A stretch of 64,000 nucleotides of DNA from the NCBI GenBank assembly GCA_947623175.1, contig CANQGK010000010.1, positions 1-64,000 of the forward strand, in the 5' to 3' direction. The translations under genes and the position numbers were made by a program. The notes under the pieces are model-generated. The model was given only the letters and a program-made list of their open reading frames with translations, searched no databases and was not told the origin of the DNA. Origin of the DNA: an uncultured Clostridia bacterium. Its GTDB lineage: Bacteria; Bacillota; Clostridia; Oscillospirales; Acutalibacteraceae. This document shows, one piece after another, positions 14,022-21,786 of the stretch; position 1 is the first letter of the stretch; the number at the start of each line of letters is the position of its first letter.

Positions 14022-14702
14022 ATGAACAAAAAATCTATTCTTTACATACTGCTTGATTTGATTTTTCTCGCAGTTTTTAATACCGTATTTTTTGTCTTGG
14101 GAGGCACAGAACATTCTGCCTCGGTTTGGATTTCGTATGGATTTATACATTTTGCTTACTTGATGATACTTGCTACTCCTTTTCTTGTTCGCAAAAGCAG
14201 CAGCGCTTCGGTTTTTGGATTTTCTCTGTACTCAGCGTCAACAGTCTACTTTTTTGTGGAATTTGCAGTTGGATTGATATTTATTTTTATCGGCAGCGAT
14301 TCTTTTAAGGCGTCTTTGGCGATTCAAGTTATAATTGCGGGTATTTATGCCATATTGCTCGTTTCTAATTTGATTGCAAATGAGGATACGGCTGATAATA
14401 TTGAACGACACGAGGATGAGGTCGCATACATTAAAAATGCCGCCTCAAGAGTAAAGCTGCTTGTAGGTAAAGCATCCGAAAAAAGCGCGAACAAGGAAAT
14501 TGAAAAAGCATACGACCTGCTTCATTCGAGTCCGACTAGTTCGATTTCCACGGTTAAATCTCTTGAGGAACAGATAAATAATAAGGTTGCCGAACTCGAA
14601 AATGTTGTTGCTTCAAATAATACGACGGCGATCATTACTATTTCGGGTGAACTTATTGCAATGACCGAGGAACGCAACAGAAAACTCGGAATGGAAAATT
14701 AA
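14022..14702 (+). CDS. Four-TM membrane protein with cytoplasmic coiled coil
   Basis: A protein of about 226 residues. Four predicted transmembrane helices lie within residues 5-125 (YILLDLIFLAVFNTVFFVLG, WISYGFIHFAYLMILATPFL, and two more). A soluble C-terminal half of about 100 residues is rich in Glu/Lys heptads (ANKEIEKAYDLL, VKSLEEQINNKVAELENVV), likely a coiled coil. No enzyme motif is seen. It starts 10 bp after the SPFH gene and ends the operon, so it is the likely membrane anchor or partner of the SPFH-SHOCT protein. Family assignment is not possible by eye. Confidence 0.7.
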   Translation: MNKKSILYILLDLIFLAVFNTVFFVLGGTEHSASVWISYGFIHFAYLMILATPFLVRKSSSASVFGFSLYSASTVYFFVEFAVGLIFIFIGSDSFKASLAIQVIIAGIYAILLVSNLIANEDTADNIERHEDEVAYIKNAASRVKLLVGKASEKSANKEIEKAYDLLHSSPTSSISTVKSLEEQINNKVAELENVVASNNTTAIITISGELIAMTEERNRKLGMEN

Positions 14703-14842
14703 TATCCGCATTGACTACACTGTTTGACAAATCGGGCGTTTTAATACTCTATCCGTGGTAGAATCGGCGAAAATCAACCGCCGGTTCGTGTTCATTCTCA
14801 TCAGTTTCGGATATACTGAAGCCATGAAAGGAGGTGCCCGAT

Positions 14843-15457
14843 ATGGATCAAATCAAAATCGGAAAATTCATAGCCTTTTGCAGAAAGGAGCAGGGATTAA
14901 CCCAAGCCGCACTTGCCGAGAAGCTCGGTATAAGCGACCGGGCGGTCTCAAAATGGGAAACGGGGAAATCCATGCCCGATTCGGGAATTATGACGGAGCT
15001 GTGCGATTTTTTGAAAATAAATCTAAACGAACTCCTGTCGGGCGAAAGAATTATGGCAGAAGCTTATGACAAACGGGCAGAGGAAAATCTTTTAGCAATG
15101 AAACGGGAGCTTGAAGAAAAGAACCGTCAGATGTTGAGAACGGAATATCCGTTAGTTCTTCCGTCGGTTTTTGCCGGAATCATTATGGTATTTATGGCTT
15201 CTTTTGTCTCAATGCCCGGATGGCTGCGTGCGGCGCTTATTGCGTTCGCTCTTGTGATGATTTTTGCAGTCGCTTTTATTGCGGTGGGCATTGAGCAGAA
15301 AGTCGGATACTATGTCTGCCAAAATTGCGGTCACAGATACGTGCCGACATACCGGCAAACCAATCTCGCCCCGCACGCTGGCAGGACAAGATACATGAAA
15401 TGCCCGAAATGCGGAAAACGAACCTGGCAAAGAAAAGTCCTGACAAAGGAAGAATAA
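14843..15457 (+). CDS. XRE regulator with two TM helices and a zinc ribbon
   Basis: A 204-residue membrane-tethered regulator. The N-terminal HTH (about 5-60) contains IAFCRKEQGLTQAALAEKLG and DRAVSKWETGKSMPD. A short helical linker follows, then two transmembrane helices at about 100-145. A C-terminal zinc ribbon (CQNCGH, CPKCGKRTWQRK) completes it. This HTH-TM-zinc-ribbon layout is common in Firmicutes next to envelope-related genes. ATG 14843 is preceded by AAAGGAGG. It lies 140 bp downstream of the SPFH operon and is followed by a strong terminator, so it may be a separate unit sensing the envelope. Confidence 0.82.
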   Translation: MDQIKIGKFIAFCRKEQGLTQAALAEKLGISDRAVSKWETGKSMPDSGIMTELCDFLKINLNELLSGERIMAEAYDKRAEENLLAMKRELEEKNRQMLRTEYPLVLPSVFAGIIMVFMASFVSMPGWLRAALIAFALVMIFAVAFIAVGIEQKVGYYVCQNCGHRYVPTYRQTNLAPHAGRTRYMKCPKCGKRTWQRKVLTKEE

Positions 15458-15481
15458 ATTCAATTTCACCGATAACAAGAC

Positions 15482-15516
15482 TAAAAGGGGAATCCCACAG
15501 CGGGGTTTCCCTTTTT
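15482..15516 (+). terminator. Rho-independent terminator
   Basis: An AAAAGGGGAATCCC arm pairs with GGGGTTTCCCTTTT around a 5-nt loop, ending in Ts, 25 bp after the stop of the HTH gene. Confidence 0.85.
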
Positions 15517-15527
15517 AAAAACAGTTT

Positions 15528-15592
15528 GTTTCGAAAATCAAGCCTATTTTATCGAATTGTGGGTTTCGCTTCGGGGGTATGTGTGGTATCAT
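15528..15592 (+). promoter_or_regulatory. Promoter region of the BNR operon with AraC-site candidate
   Basis: The 27-bp sequence 15528-15554 (contains TTTCGAAAATCAAGCCT) recurs in reverse complement at 19375-19400 in the promoter of the araC-type gene, with one indel and about one mismatch. A -10-like TATCAT lies at 15587-15592 with no good -35, typical of an activator-dependent promoter. The shared sequence is the best candidate operator for the AraC regulator encoded at 19434. Confidence 0.65.
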
Positions 15593-15625
15593 GCGCTCAT
15601 AAAGTATTTACGGAGGAACGACAGC

Positions 15626-16939
15626 ATGATCGATCTTAAGAGAGCTAAGGAATGCCGCATAAAGCGGGCGAATACCGATTGGTGGATAAGCGAACGGGCT
15701 ATAGTCGCCGATAACGGCATGACCTATATCGTTTATGTAACCGATATGGGGGAAATACATATCAAGGAAATGGACGCCAAGTGCAGCCGCACTCCGAGCC
15801 GCGACCGTCGGCTGTGCACGCTTAACTATAACTATGCGGATGAGCATAACGCCCCGTCGCTGTGCATAACCGAGGACGGGCGAATTTTTGTAGCCTATAC
15901 GGGGCACTACGTGCAGGGACTTCGCTATCGGGTGACCGAAAGACCTTACGACATTTCCTCCTTCGGACCGGAAAGGCTTATTTCGTATAACGGTACCGTT
16001 ACCTATGCGCAGATGTTTGAGAACCGTAAGCGCGGCGAATTGTGGCTTTTTACCCGTGTGAATGGAATAAGCTGGCAATTTCGCTGCTCACGCGACGGGG
16101 GAGAGACCTGGAGCGATCCCAAAACCTTTATACATTCCGACGCCGGCGGGCTGTTTTATACCTATATCCGCAAGCAGACCGTTACGACCGAGCACGGCGT
16201 CGACGAACAGTGGTTTTTCGCCCTTTACGGGCATCCGCGAATATCTGCCGATCATAGGATCAGAAGCGGTATATTCGACTCCGACGGTCATTTGCTGTCG
16301 ACGGCGGGTATGCCGCTCCCTTACGAGCTGTTCGGTGAGGATAAGGGTGCGATACCGCTTGAGCTTTTGGACACGGTGTACGATGCGCCGGCAGGTACGA
16401 CGGTGCGGCTGTTGGACGTATCTCCGACCGTGCCGCTGCGCGTCGGATTTCTTCCCTTTGTGCTCGACCGTGACGACGCGCCCTCGCCGGAAAAAGCCTA
16501 CTATTGCTCGGCGGTGTTTCGCGAGGGAAAATGGCAAATATCGGAGCCTATCTGCCCCGCCGGTGAATTTTTAGCGCGGGACGTCACGGACGGATCCCAG
16601 ACCTATGTGGGCGGTATGGCTTATTATTATGGCGTCGGGGCGGCGGGACTGCACCCAAATGACATAGTCGAGACCGAGACGGATCGGATTTATATCGCTC
16701 GCTTCGACGGACAAGACCGTGTCTTAGAGGCTTACCGCTCGGCAGACGGCGGAAGGACCTATATCCCGGAGCAAACGGTTCGCAGGACCTCGGAAGACGC
16801 GGGTATAAAGCTTTGGCGGCCGATCGTGCCGATACACGCACAGGATAATATGCCGGTCTATTGGCATGAGGGCGTTTACCGCGCTCACACGGGCGGCTGG
16901 CACAGCGATGCTGTCATGCTTGTGGAGTATGACGATTGA
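15626..16939 (+). CDS. BNR-repeat beta-propeller protein, putative polysaccharide lyase or sialidase-like
   Basis: A protein of about 437 residues with no signal peptide or membrane helix, hence cytoplasmic. Asp-box-like repeats (CSRDGGETWSDP, RSADGGRTYIPE) and the pattern of short beta strands indicate a propeller of the BNR_4 type. That fold includes sialidases and several oligosaccharide lyases or hydrolases. Conserved polar stretches include ADEHNAPSLCI, VAYTGHY and ALYGHP. Start 15626 follows GGAGG; the upstream extension is non-coding. It is the first gene of an operon with two sugar-type oxidoreductases. The likely role is processing a modified, perhaps acidic, sugar or oligosaccharide. 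The exact reaction is not determined. Confidence 0.65.
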   Translation: MIDLKRAKECRIKRANTDWWISERAIVADNGMTYIVYVTDMGEIHIKEMDAKCSRTPSRDRRLCTLNYNYADEHNAPSLCITEDGRIFVAYTGHYVQGLRYRVTERPYDISSFGPERLISYNGTVTYAQMFENRKRGELWLFTRVNGISWQFRCSRDGGETWSDPKTFIHSDAGGLFYTYIRKQTVTTEHGVDEQWFFALYGHPRISADHRIRSGIFDSDGHLLSTAGMPLPYELFGEDKGAIPLELLDTVYDAPAGTTVRLLDVSPTVPLRVGFLPFVLDRDDAPSPEKAYYCSAVFREGKWQISEPICPAGEFLARDVTDGSQTYVGGMAYYYGVGAAGLHPNDIVETETDRIYIARFDGQDRVLEAYRSADGGRTYIPEQTVRRTSEDAGIKLWRPIVPIHAQDNMPVYWHEGVYRAHTGGWHSDAVMLVEYDD

Positions 16940-16950
16940 GAGGGTGCAGT

Positions 16951-17898
16951 ATGAAAGTTTGTTTTATAGGTGCCTGCGGGCATTGGCAGCAGGCGTATAA
17001 CCTTTTGAAAAGCCGCAAGGACATAATTTTTAGCGGGTTCGCGCCGGGAAGTGAGCATGAGCCTCAACGATTGCCGTCCGGAGCTGAGATGCCGCTCTAT
17101 GACGACTACAAGACTATGCTTGACTGTGTAAAGCCGGAGCTTGCGATAGTGTCGCCGGTATTCGGGCTCACCGGCAGGGTAATCTTAGACTGCGCCGCCC
17201 GAAAGATCGACGTTTTTTCCGAAAAACCGGTGGCGGCATCTATCACAGAGCTCACGGCGGTGCGCGATGCGGTCAAGGCAAGTGAAATTCGCTTTTGCGC
17301 TATGCATTATCTACGTTTTGCACCGGCATTTTACAATGCCGCCAAAATGGTGCGCGAGGGCGCGATCGGCGAAGTAAAGCTGATTACCGCCCAAAAGAGT
17401 TATAAATTCGGTCAGCGCCCCGAATGGTACCGCGACCGCTCGCTCTACGCGGGCACCATCCCGTGGGTAGGCATACACGCGATCGATTGGATCTCAGCTT
17501 TCACCGGCAGGCGCTTTTTGAGTGTTACGGCGCAAAGTGACAGGCAAAGCCCCGAAATGACTGCAATTTGCGGCTTCACGCTTGAGGGCAATCTACCCGC
17601 CGCCGCGAATATCGATTATTACCGCCCGGCAGGGGCGCCTTCCCATGGCGATGATCGGGTGAGATGCGTAGGCGAAAAGGGGATAATCGAGGTTACGGAC
17701 GACCGAGTGTCATTGCTTAACGCCGACGGCGCATTTTCCTATAGCTTTACGGAAGCGCCGGATCCGCTGGAGCTTTTTTTAGAGCACAAGGATGTAATCT
17801 CGCCGCAGGAGATATTCCATATCACCGCAGCGGCGCTGTGCGCGCGTGAAGCGGCAGACAGCGGAAGGCAGGTAAATATCAGCGAGGTGGGCATATGA
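16951..17898 (+). CDS. Gfo/Idh/MocA-family oxidoreductase
   Basis: A protein of about 315 residues. It has an N-terminal Rossmann fold (VCFIGACGHWQQAYNLL, a variant of GxGxxG) and the family hallmark EKPVA at about residue 92 (DVFSEKPVAASI). The catalytic-domain segment WVGIHAIDWISAFTG carries the conserved Asp/His pattern. These enzymes oxidise, reduce or epimerise sugars and inositols with NAD(P). Start 16951 is 11 bp after the BNR gene stop. Its end overlaps the next oxidoreductase by four bases, so the two are translationally coupled. Substrate is unknown, presumably the product of the BNR-protein reaction. Confidence 0.85.
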   Translation: MKVCFIGACGHWQQAYNLLKSRKDIIFSGFAPGSEHEPQRLPSGAEMPLYDDYKTMLDCVKPELAIVSPVFGLTGRVILDCAARKIDVFSEKPVAASITELTAVRDAVKASEIRFCAMHYLRFAPAFYNAAKMVREGAIGEVKLITAQKSYKFGQRPEWYRDRSLYAGTIPWVGIHAIDWISAFTGRRFLSVTAQSDRQSPEMTAICGFTLEGNLPAAANIDYYRPAGAPSHGDDRVRCVGEKGIIEVTDDRVSLLNADGAFSYSFTEAPDPLELFLEHKDVISPQEIFHITAAALCAREAADSGRQVNISEVGI

Positions 17899-19043
17899 AG
17901 ATACTGTTGGTAGGAGCGGGCGGTTATGCCGCGCTTTATGTTGACCTATTGCTTAAAGGCAGGATTCCCGACGCGGATTTGGAAGGCATCGTCGAGCCGT
18001 ATATGGAGCGGTGCGTTTTTCGTGACAAAGTTTTCGCCGCAAAGGTTCCGGTGTACGCCACTATAGGAGAATTTTACAGCCGCCACTCGGCGGAGCTTGC
18101 GGTGATTTCCACCCCGCCGTTCCTGCATCGTGAACAGTGTATCGAAGCGCTTTCTCACGACTCGAACGTCCTTTGCGAAAAGCCTGTTGCCCCCACCGTG
18201 GAAGAGGCGTGGGAAATGCTTGCCGCCGAGGAACGGTACGGCAGATTTATCGCTGTCGGGTACCAATGGTACTTTTCCGACGCTATACAGTCGCTAAAGC
18301 AGGATGTGCTCGACGGCTTACTTGGCAAGCCTATATCACTTAAGACGGCGATCAGCTGGCCGCGCGACCGCGCGTATTACCAAAGGGGCGGCGGCTGGGG
18401 CGGCAAAATAACTTATAAAGACCGTCCGGTTTTTGACTCCGTCGCTTCCAACGCCTGCGCCCATTTTCTGCATAATATGCTCTTTTTGCTGGGAGAGCGT
18501 ATGGACGTTTCGGCGCGCGTCGACTCGTTCGAGGCCGAATGCTACCGCGCAAACGACATTGAGAGCTTTGATACTTGCTCGATAGCGATGAAGGCGGGCG
18601 GCGCCTCTCTTTACTTCGCCGCGACGCATGCCGCCGACAGAAATCGGGATCCCGAGTTTGTCTATAGGTTCGAGCGGGCGGTAGTGACCTTTACCCAAAG
18701 CGAGCATACGGGTATCACGGCAGTTTTTGATGACGGCAGCGTAAAGAATTACGGCGATCCGTTTGCCGACGATTTTAAGAAGCTTGCGGACTGCATAGCC
18801 GCCGTGCGAGAGGGAAGACGCCCGATCTGCACGGTTGCGACCGCTCTGCCGCATACCGAGCTGATAGGCGATATCCACGCGAAAACGCCGATTAGAACAT
18901 TTGCGCCCGATTTTCTTCGTGCCCGTACGGATACGGAAGGCGTTTACGTAGAAGGACTGTACGAACGGCTTTACGAAGCATACGACCGCACATGTCTTCT
19001 CTCAAAAACTCACAGCGACATTTTTGCTTCGACAGTCGAATAG
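17895..19043 (+). CDS. Gfo/Idh/MocA-family oxidoreductase, stop codon supplied by a MITE
   Basis: A 382-residue NAD(P)-dependent oxidoreductase: ILLVGAGGYAALYVDLLLKG Rossmann motif, CEKPVAPTVEEAW hallmark, and an alpha/beta substrate domain with FDSVASNACAHFLHNMLF. It overlaps the preceding paralogue (ATGA). The stop TAG is the first three bases of MITE copy 3. Removing the MITE and one TA gives GAATAAGCGG, so the original stop was TAA at the same codon and the protein is unchanged. The operon terminator lies 8 bp beyond the MITE. It probably acts with the first oxidoreductase in a two-step sugar conversion. Confidence 0.85.
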   Translation: MKILLVGAGGYAALYVDLLLKGRIPDADLEGIVEPYMERCVFRDKVFAAKVPVYATIGEFYSRHSAELAVISTPPFLHREQCIEALSHDSNVLCEKPVAPTVEEAWEMLAAEERYGRFIAVGYQWYFSDAIQSLKQDVLDGLLGKPISLKTAISWPRDRAYYQRGGGWGGKITYKDRPVFDSVASNACAHFLHNMLFLLGERMDVSARVDSFEAECYRANDIESFDTCSIAMKAGGASLYFAATHAADRNRDPEFVYRFERAVVTFTQSEHTGITAVFDDGSVKNYGDPFADDFKKLADCIAAVREGRRPICTVATALPHTELIGDIHAKTPIRTFAPDFLRARTDTEGVYVEGLYERLYEAYDRTCLLSKTHSDIFASTVE

Positions 19044-19315
19044 TCAATGCAATCATATTACAATGCGTTTTGCGTGGAACGACGTCCGCGCCCGCTTTGT
19101 CGCACGGTCTTACCATACGACAGTATGCTCTCAACCGTGCTTCGCGCGGAACACGAACGGCGTTCTCATGCAAAATCTTCGACCCGAGGTGGAGCGGATT
19201 TTTTCGTCCGGCAAGGAAGAGGACGCGGGAATACTGTCGTATTTCAAGGACGATGACACAGGCGGCGGAGAAATCCGTCCGCCTCGGGCGCATTGTAATC
19301 TGATTGCATTGACTA
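19041..19315 (+). mobile_element. MITE-like element, copy 3
   Basis: A 275-bp copy in the same orientation as copy 1. The left repeat has one mismatch (AATCATATT instead of AATCAGATT), and the interior differs at only a few positions (for example CGAGGTGGAG versus CGAGTCGGAG). It inserted at the TA of the upstream gene's stop codon. This demonstrates the TA target duplication directly and places the element inside an otherwise intact operon end. Confidence 0.9.
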
Positions 19316-19322
19316 AGCGGAC

Positions 19323-19354
19323 AAACCCTCGGGAACGGATTTCCCGGGGGTTTT
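19323..19354 (+). terminator. Terminator of the BNR-oxidoreductase operon
   Basis: AACCCTCGGGAA pairs with TTTCCCGGGGGTT around a 4-nt loop, followed by Ts. It is now separated from the last gene by MITE copy 3. Confidence 0.8.
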
Positions 19355-19374
19355 CTGTAATTGATACTCTGCCG

Positions 19375-19415
19375 CGATAAACAGGCTTGATTTTCGAAAC
19401 GGTATTTTGTATAAT
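19375..19415 (+). promoter_or_regulatory. araC promoter overlapped by shared operator
   Basis: TTGATT (19387-19392), a 17-bp spacer and TATAAT (19410-19415). The operator-like sequence 19375-19400, the reverse complement of 15528-15554, covers the -35. Binding there would repress the regulator's own gene while activating the operon 3.7 kb upstream. Confidence 0.72.
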
Positions 19416-19433
19416 AACAAGGGGGGTGGAGGT

Positions 19434-20222
19434 ATGTTCTATTCAAACGAAAACAGCGCCTTTCGGCTGACGGGCGTTTACGAGGTAAGCCGCCGTCGAC
19501 AAAATAATGTGGCGGCTGTAGGTCGGCTTCACACGTCGATCGCTTACCGTATAAAGGGCGAAAGCACCTTTTACTGCGGAGATAAGACTTTGTTGGTGCC
19601 GACGGGCAGTATTATATTCATACCCGCTCATGTAGACTATATACGTACCAGCACCGACGAGCGCCTTTTTATCCTTCATTTGCAATGCACTTCGGCGCTT
19701 GCGGACAATGTGCAGGTGATTGAGAATGCAGAAGCCTTTGAGCCTTTTTTCCGAAAGCTTTTGTCGGTTTGGGAGTTTGGAGATGCTCGCGCGTACAACC
19801 GTGCGATGGAAATTTTATACTCCCTGTTTGCCGCCTTGCAGGAAGCGGATGACGAACAGCCGGAATCCGTGCCGGAGACTATTCGTCCGGGCGTGCAAAT
19901 GCTTAAAAGTCGATACAGAGATTGCTCTCTGCGGATTGCCGAGCTTGCCGACGCCTGCTTCATAAGCGAGGTGTATTTTCGCAAGCTATACCGACGCCGA
20001 TTCGGCGAAACGCCCCACGATACCCTTATTTCTCTGCGCTTTCAGTGCGCATGTGAGCTGCTCCTTTCCGGCTACTATTCGCAGGAAGAAGCGGCGCGGG
20101 CGGCGGGCTTTTCGGACGTCAAGTATTTTCGCACGGCTTTTAAAAAGCGCTTAGGGCTTACTCCCGCAGAATTTTTGGCAAAACATCGCACAACGGAGTC
20201 GGATATTAACAGTGAAATTTAA
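19434..20222 (+). CDS. AraC-family transcriptional regulator
   Basis: A protein of about 262 residues. The N-terminal cupin-like ligand domain (about 15-130) contains STFYCGDKTLLVPTGSIIFI and the characteristic PAHVDY. The C-terminal pair of HTHs (about 160-255) contains LRIAELADACFISEVYFRKL, then AARAAGFSDVKYFRTAFKKR and LGLTPAEF. ATG 19434 follows a purine-rich GGAGG. It is transcribed in the same direction as the BNR operon from its own promoter. The shared upstream sequence makes it the likely sugar-responsive activator of that operon; the effector is unknown. Confidence 0.9.
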   Translation: MFYSNENSAFRLTGVYEVSRRRQNNVAAVGRLHTSIAYRIKGESTFYCGDKTLLVPTGSIIFIPAHVDYIRTSTDERLFILHLQCTSALADNVQVIENAEAFEPFFRKLLSVWEFGDARAYNRAMEILYSLFAALQEADDEQPESVPETIRPGVQMLKSRYRDCSLRIAELADACFISEVYFRKLYRRRFGETPHDTLISLRFQCACELLLSGYYSQEEAARAAGFSDVKYFRTAFKKRLGLTPAEFLAKHRTTESDINSEI

Positions 20223-20301
20223 CAGGAAAAATTCACAAATACTTGAAAATATTATTAATTTATGATACAATAGTCAAAAATGAAGGAAATCGGTGATTTT
20301 T

Positions 20302-20733
20302 ATGAAATCGGTAAAAACATTTTTATTTATTATTTTTACTTTGTTAATCTTATCGTCTTGCGGTGCGAATGAAAATGCTTTGTTGGATTTGGAAAGGGAT
20401 ATTGCGCAGCCTCAAAATTTTTCTTTTGAAACAGAGCGTACGGAATACGGCAATGACGTAAAAGCAATATCGTATTTGATAACCGACACTTCTAATGAGG
20501 AAGTTACATTTGCAACCGAAGCGTTTGAGTTACAATATAAAACCGATGACGGATGGAAAATAGTTGCGTTTAAAAAAGATACTGAATTTAACGAGCTTGC
20601 TACGGTTTTAAAACCCGGCGAAAGCGCTAAAGGAGAAATACAATTGGAAAAATATTACAATTTACCCCTGTCTTCGGGCGAATATAGAATAGTTAAGGAG
20701 TTATATGCGTCAAACGTCTTTAAAGTAAATTAA
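20302..20733 (+). CDS. Lipoprotein with Ig-like domain
   Basis: A small secreted lipoprotein of about 143 residues. The signal peptide is FLFIIFTLLILSSC with lipobox LSSC, so Cys becomes the lipidated residue. The remaining ~120 residues are beta-rich (VKAISYLITDTSNEEVTFAT, LATVLKPGESAKGEI, SGEYRIVKELY) and resemble bacterial Ig-like domains that end in LPxGxYR(I/V)-type strands. It stands alone with its own terminator. A GTG at 20293 is an alternative start closer to the AAGGAA site. Confidence 0.7.
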   Translation: MKSVKTFLFIIFTLLILSSCGANENALLDLERDIAQPQNFSFETERTEYGNDVKAISYLITDTSNEEVTFATEAFELQYKTDDGWKIVAFKKDTEFNELATVLKPGESAKGEIQLEKYYNLPLSSGEYRIVKELYASNVFKVN

Positions 20734-20764
20734 ATCCGTTCGATTCCAATTTAACTAATTTAAA

Positions 20765-20810
20765 AAAATACCCCCCGAAAGAGGATTTTGCCTTTTTCGA
20801 GGGGTATTTT
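20765..20810. terminator. Terminator between convergent genes
   Basis: An AAAATACCCC...CGAAA arm pairs with TTTCG...GGGGTATTTT. It is A/T-flanked on both sides and can serve the lipoprotein gene and the convergent DUF4097 gene. Confidence 0.8.
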
Positions 20811-20826
20811 AACTTTCAATAAAGTT

Positions 20827-21786
20827 TCATTCTATTTTTATTTTAATATCGCCTGTATCGGTGATGATCTCACATCTGCCGCCGGTTACGGTTTTGGGAA
20901 CGTCTACGCTTCCCGTATCGCTTTCTGTGATAAACACCTTATCGGAAAGCAGACTGCCCGTGACGTCTCCCGTATCGGTTTCGGCAAAAATTTCGGCGGC
21001 GTCGCAAGAGGAGAATTTCACACTGCCCGTGCTTCTTTTTACGGAAAATTTTTCTTCGGCTATCGTGTTATTTATGGAAATATCACCCGTGCTTCCGTTT
21101 GAAATAAGGTTTTTGCACCGTATATCCGATAAAATGGTTTCGCCCGTTGATACACCGACTGTTAGGTCTCCGGCGCAAGCTACGCCCGAGGCGGTCACTT
21201 TGCCGGTGGTGACGTTAAGGACAAGAGAGCCTGCGGAGATATTTTCCGTATAAATATCCCCCGTAGTTGTTTTTATTTTGAGCGTTTCGGAAACGGAGCC
21301 GTAAAACCGAACGTCACCTGTGCTCAGAGAAATATCGGCATTTTTGAAGGTGAACATATGCGGTATTTCGATATCCCCGATATCTTCATCGACAAGCAGG
21401 GAAGTATAATCGCTTTTCGGAAGATAAAGAGTTACCTTAGAAGAATCAAAACCGAGTCCGATATAGTAGTACCAGGATTTTGGATTTGTGTTTATAACAA
21501 GAGTATTATTTTCGACGGTAACGGAATGCTTTGCGTCTTTATCCTCGTGGCACACTACTTCGCATTTACCGTCATCCGAAAGGGCAAAAACGATGTCCGC
21601 GGCGTCGGTATTAAGGGAAATACCATCAAACGCTTCGCCGACTTCGTAAGTATTTGTTTCATATTTTGTAGTGGATAGCTTGGTAAAATCCCATTTGAGA
21701 ATTGTCATTACGCCTGCAAAGAGGACGCATCCGCAAACTATGAGAGAAGCCGCCGTAATAAGCCATACTTTTGTTGTTTTTCGCAT
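20827..21786 (-). CDS. DUF4097-family beta-repeat protein
   Basis: A 319-residue protein with one N-terminal transmembrane anchor (about 7-29). A right-handed beta-helix-like series of repeats follows, recurring on the TGD motif (LSTGDVRFYG, TTTGDIYTEN, GSTGDISINN, TDTGDVTGS, TDTGDIKIKI). This is the DUF4097 adhesin-like family. It is the last gene of the PadR-DUF1700-DUF4097 operon, and its ATG overlaps the stop of the DUF1700 gene. The role is unknown; the trio is widespread in Firmicutes and linked to envelope stress. Confidence 0.85.
   Translation of the reverse strand: MRKTTKVWLITAASLIVCGCVLFAGVMTILKWDFTKLSTTKYETNTYEVGEAFDGISLNTDAADIVFALSDDGKCEVVCHEDKDAKHSVTVENNTLVINTNPKSWYYYIGLGFDSSKVTLYLPKSDYTSLLVDEDIGDIEIPHMFTFKNADISLSTGDVRFYGSVSETLKIKTTTGDIYTENISAGSLVLNVTTGKVTASGVACAGDLTVGVSTGETILSDIRCKNLISNGSTGDISINNTIAEEKFSVKRSTGSVKFSSCDAAEIFAETDTGDVTGSLLSDKVFITESDTGSVDVPKTVTGGRCEIITDTGDIKIKIE

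Noticed and set aside
14755-15069. 104-codon frame overlapping the HTH-zinc-ribbon gene start
   Set aside because: Wrong frame relative to a clear HTH protein with its own AAAGGAGG; no family resemblance.
15528-19400. Inverted repeats flanking the BNR operon considered as a second inverton
   Set aside because: The copies are imperfect, there is no recombinase between them, and both lie in promoters, so a shared operator is simpler.
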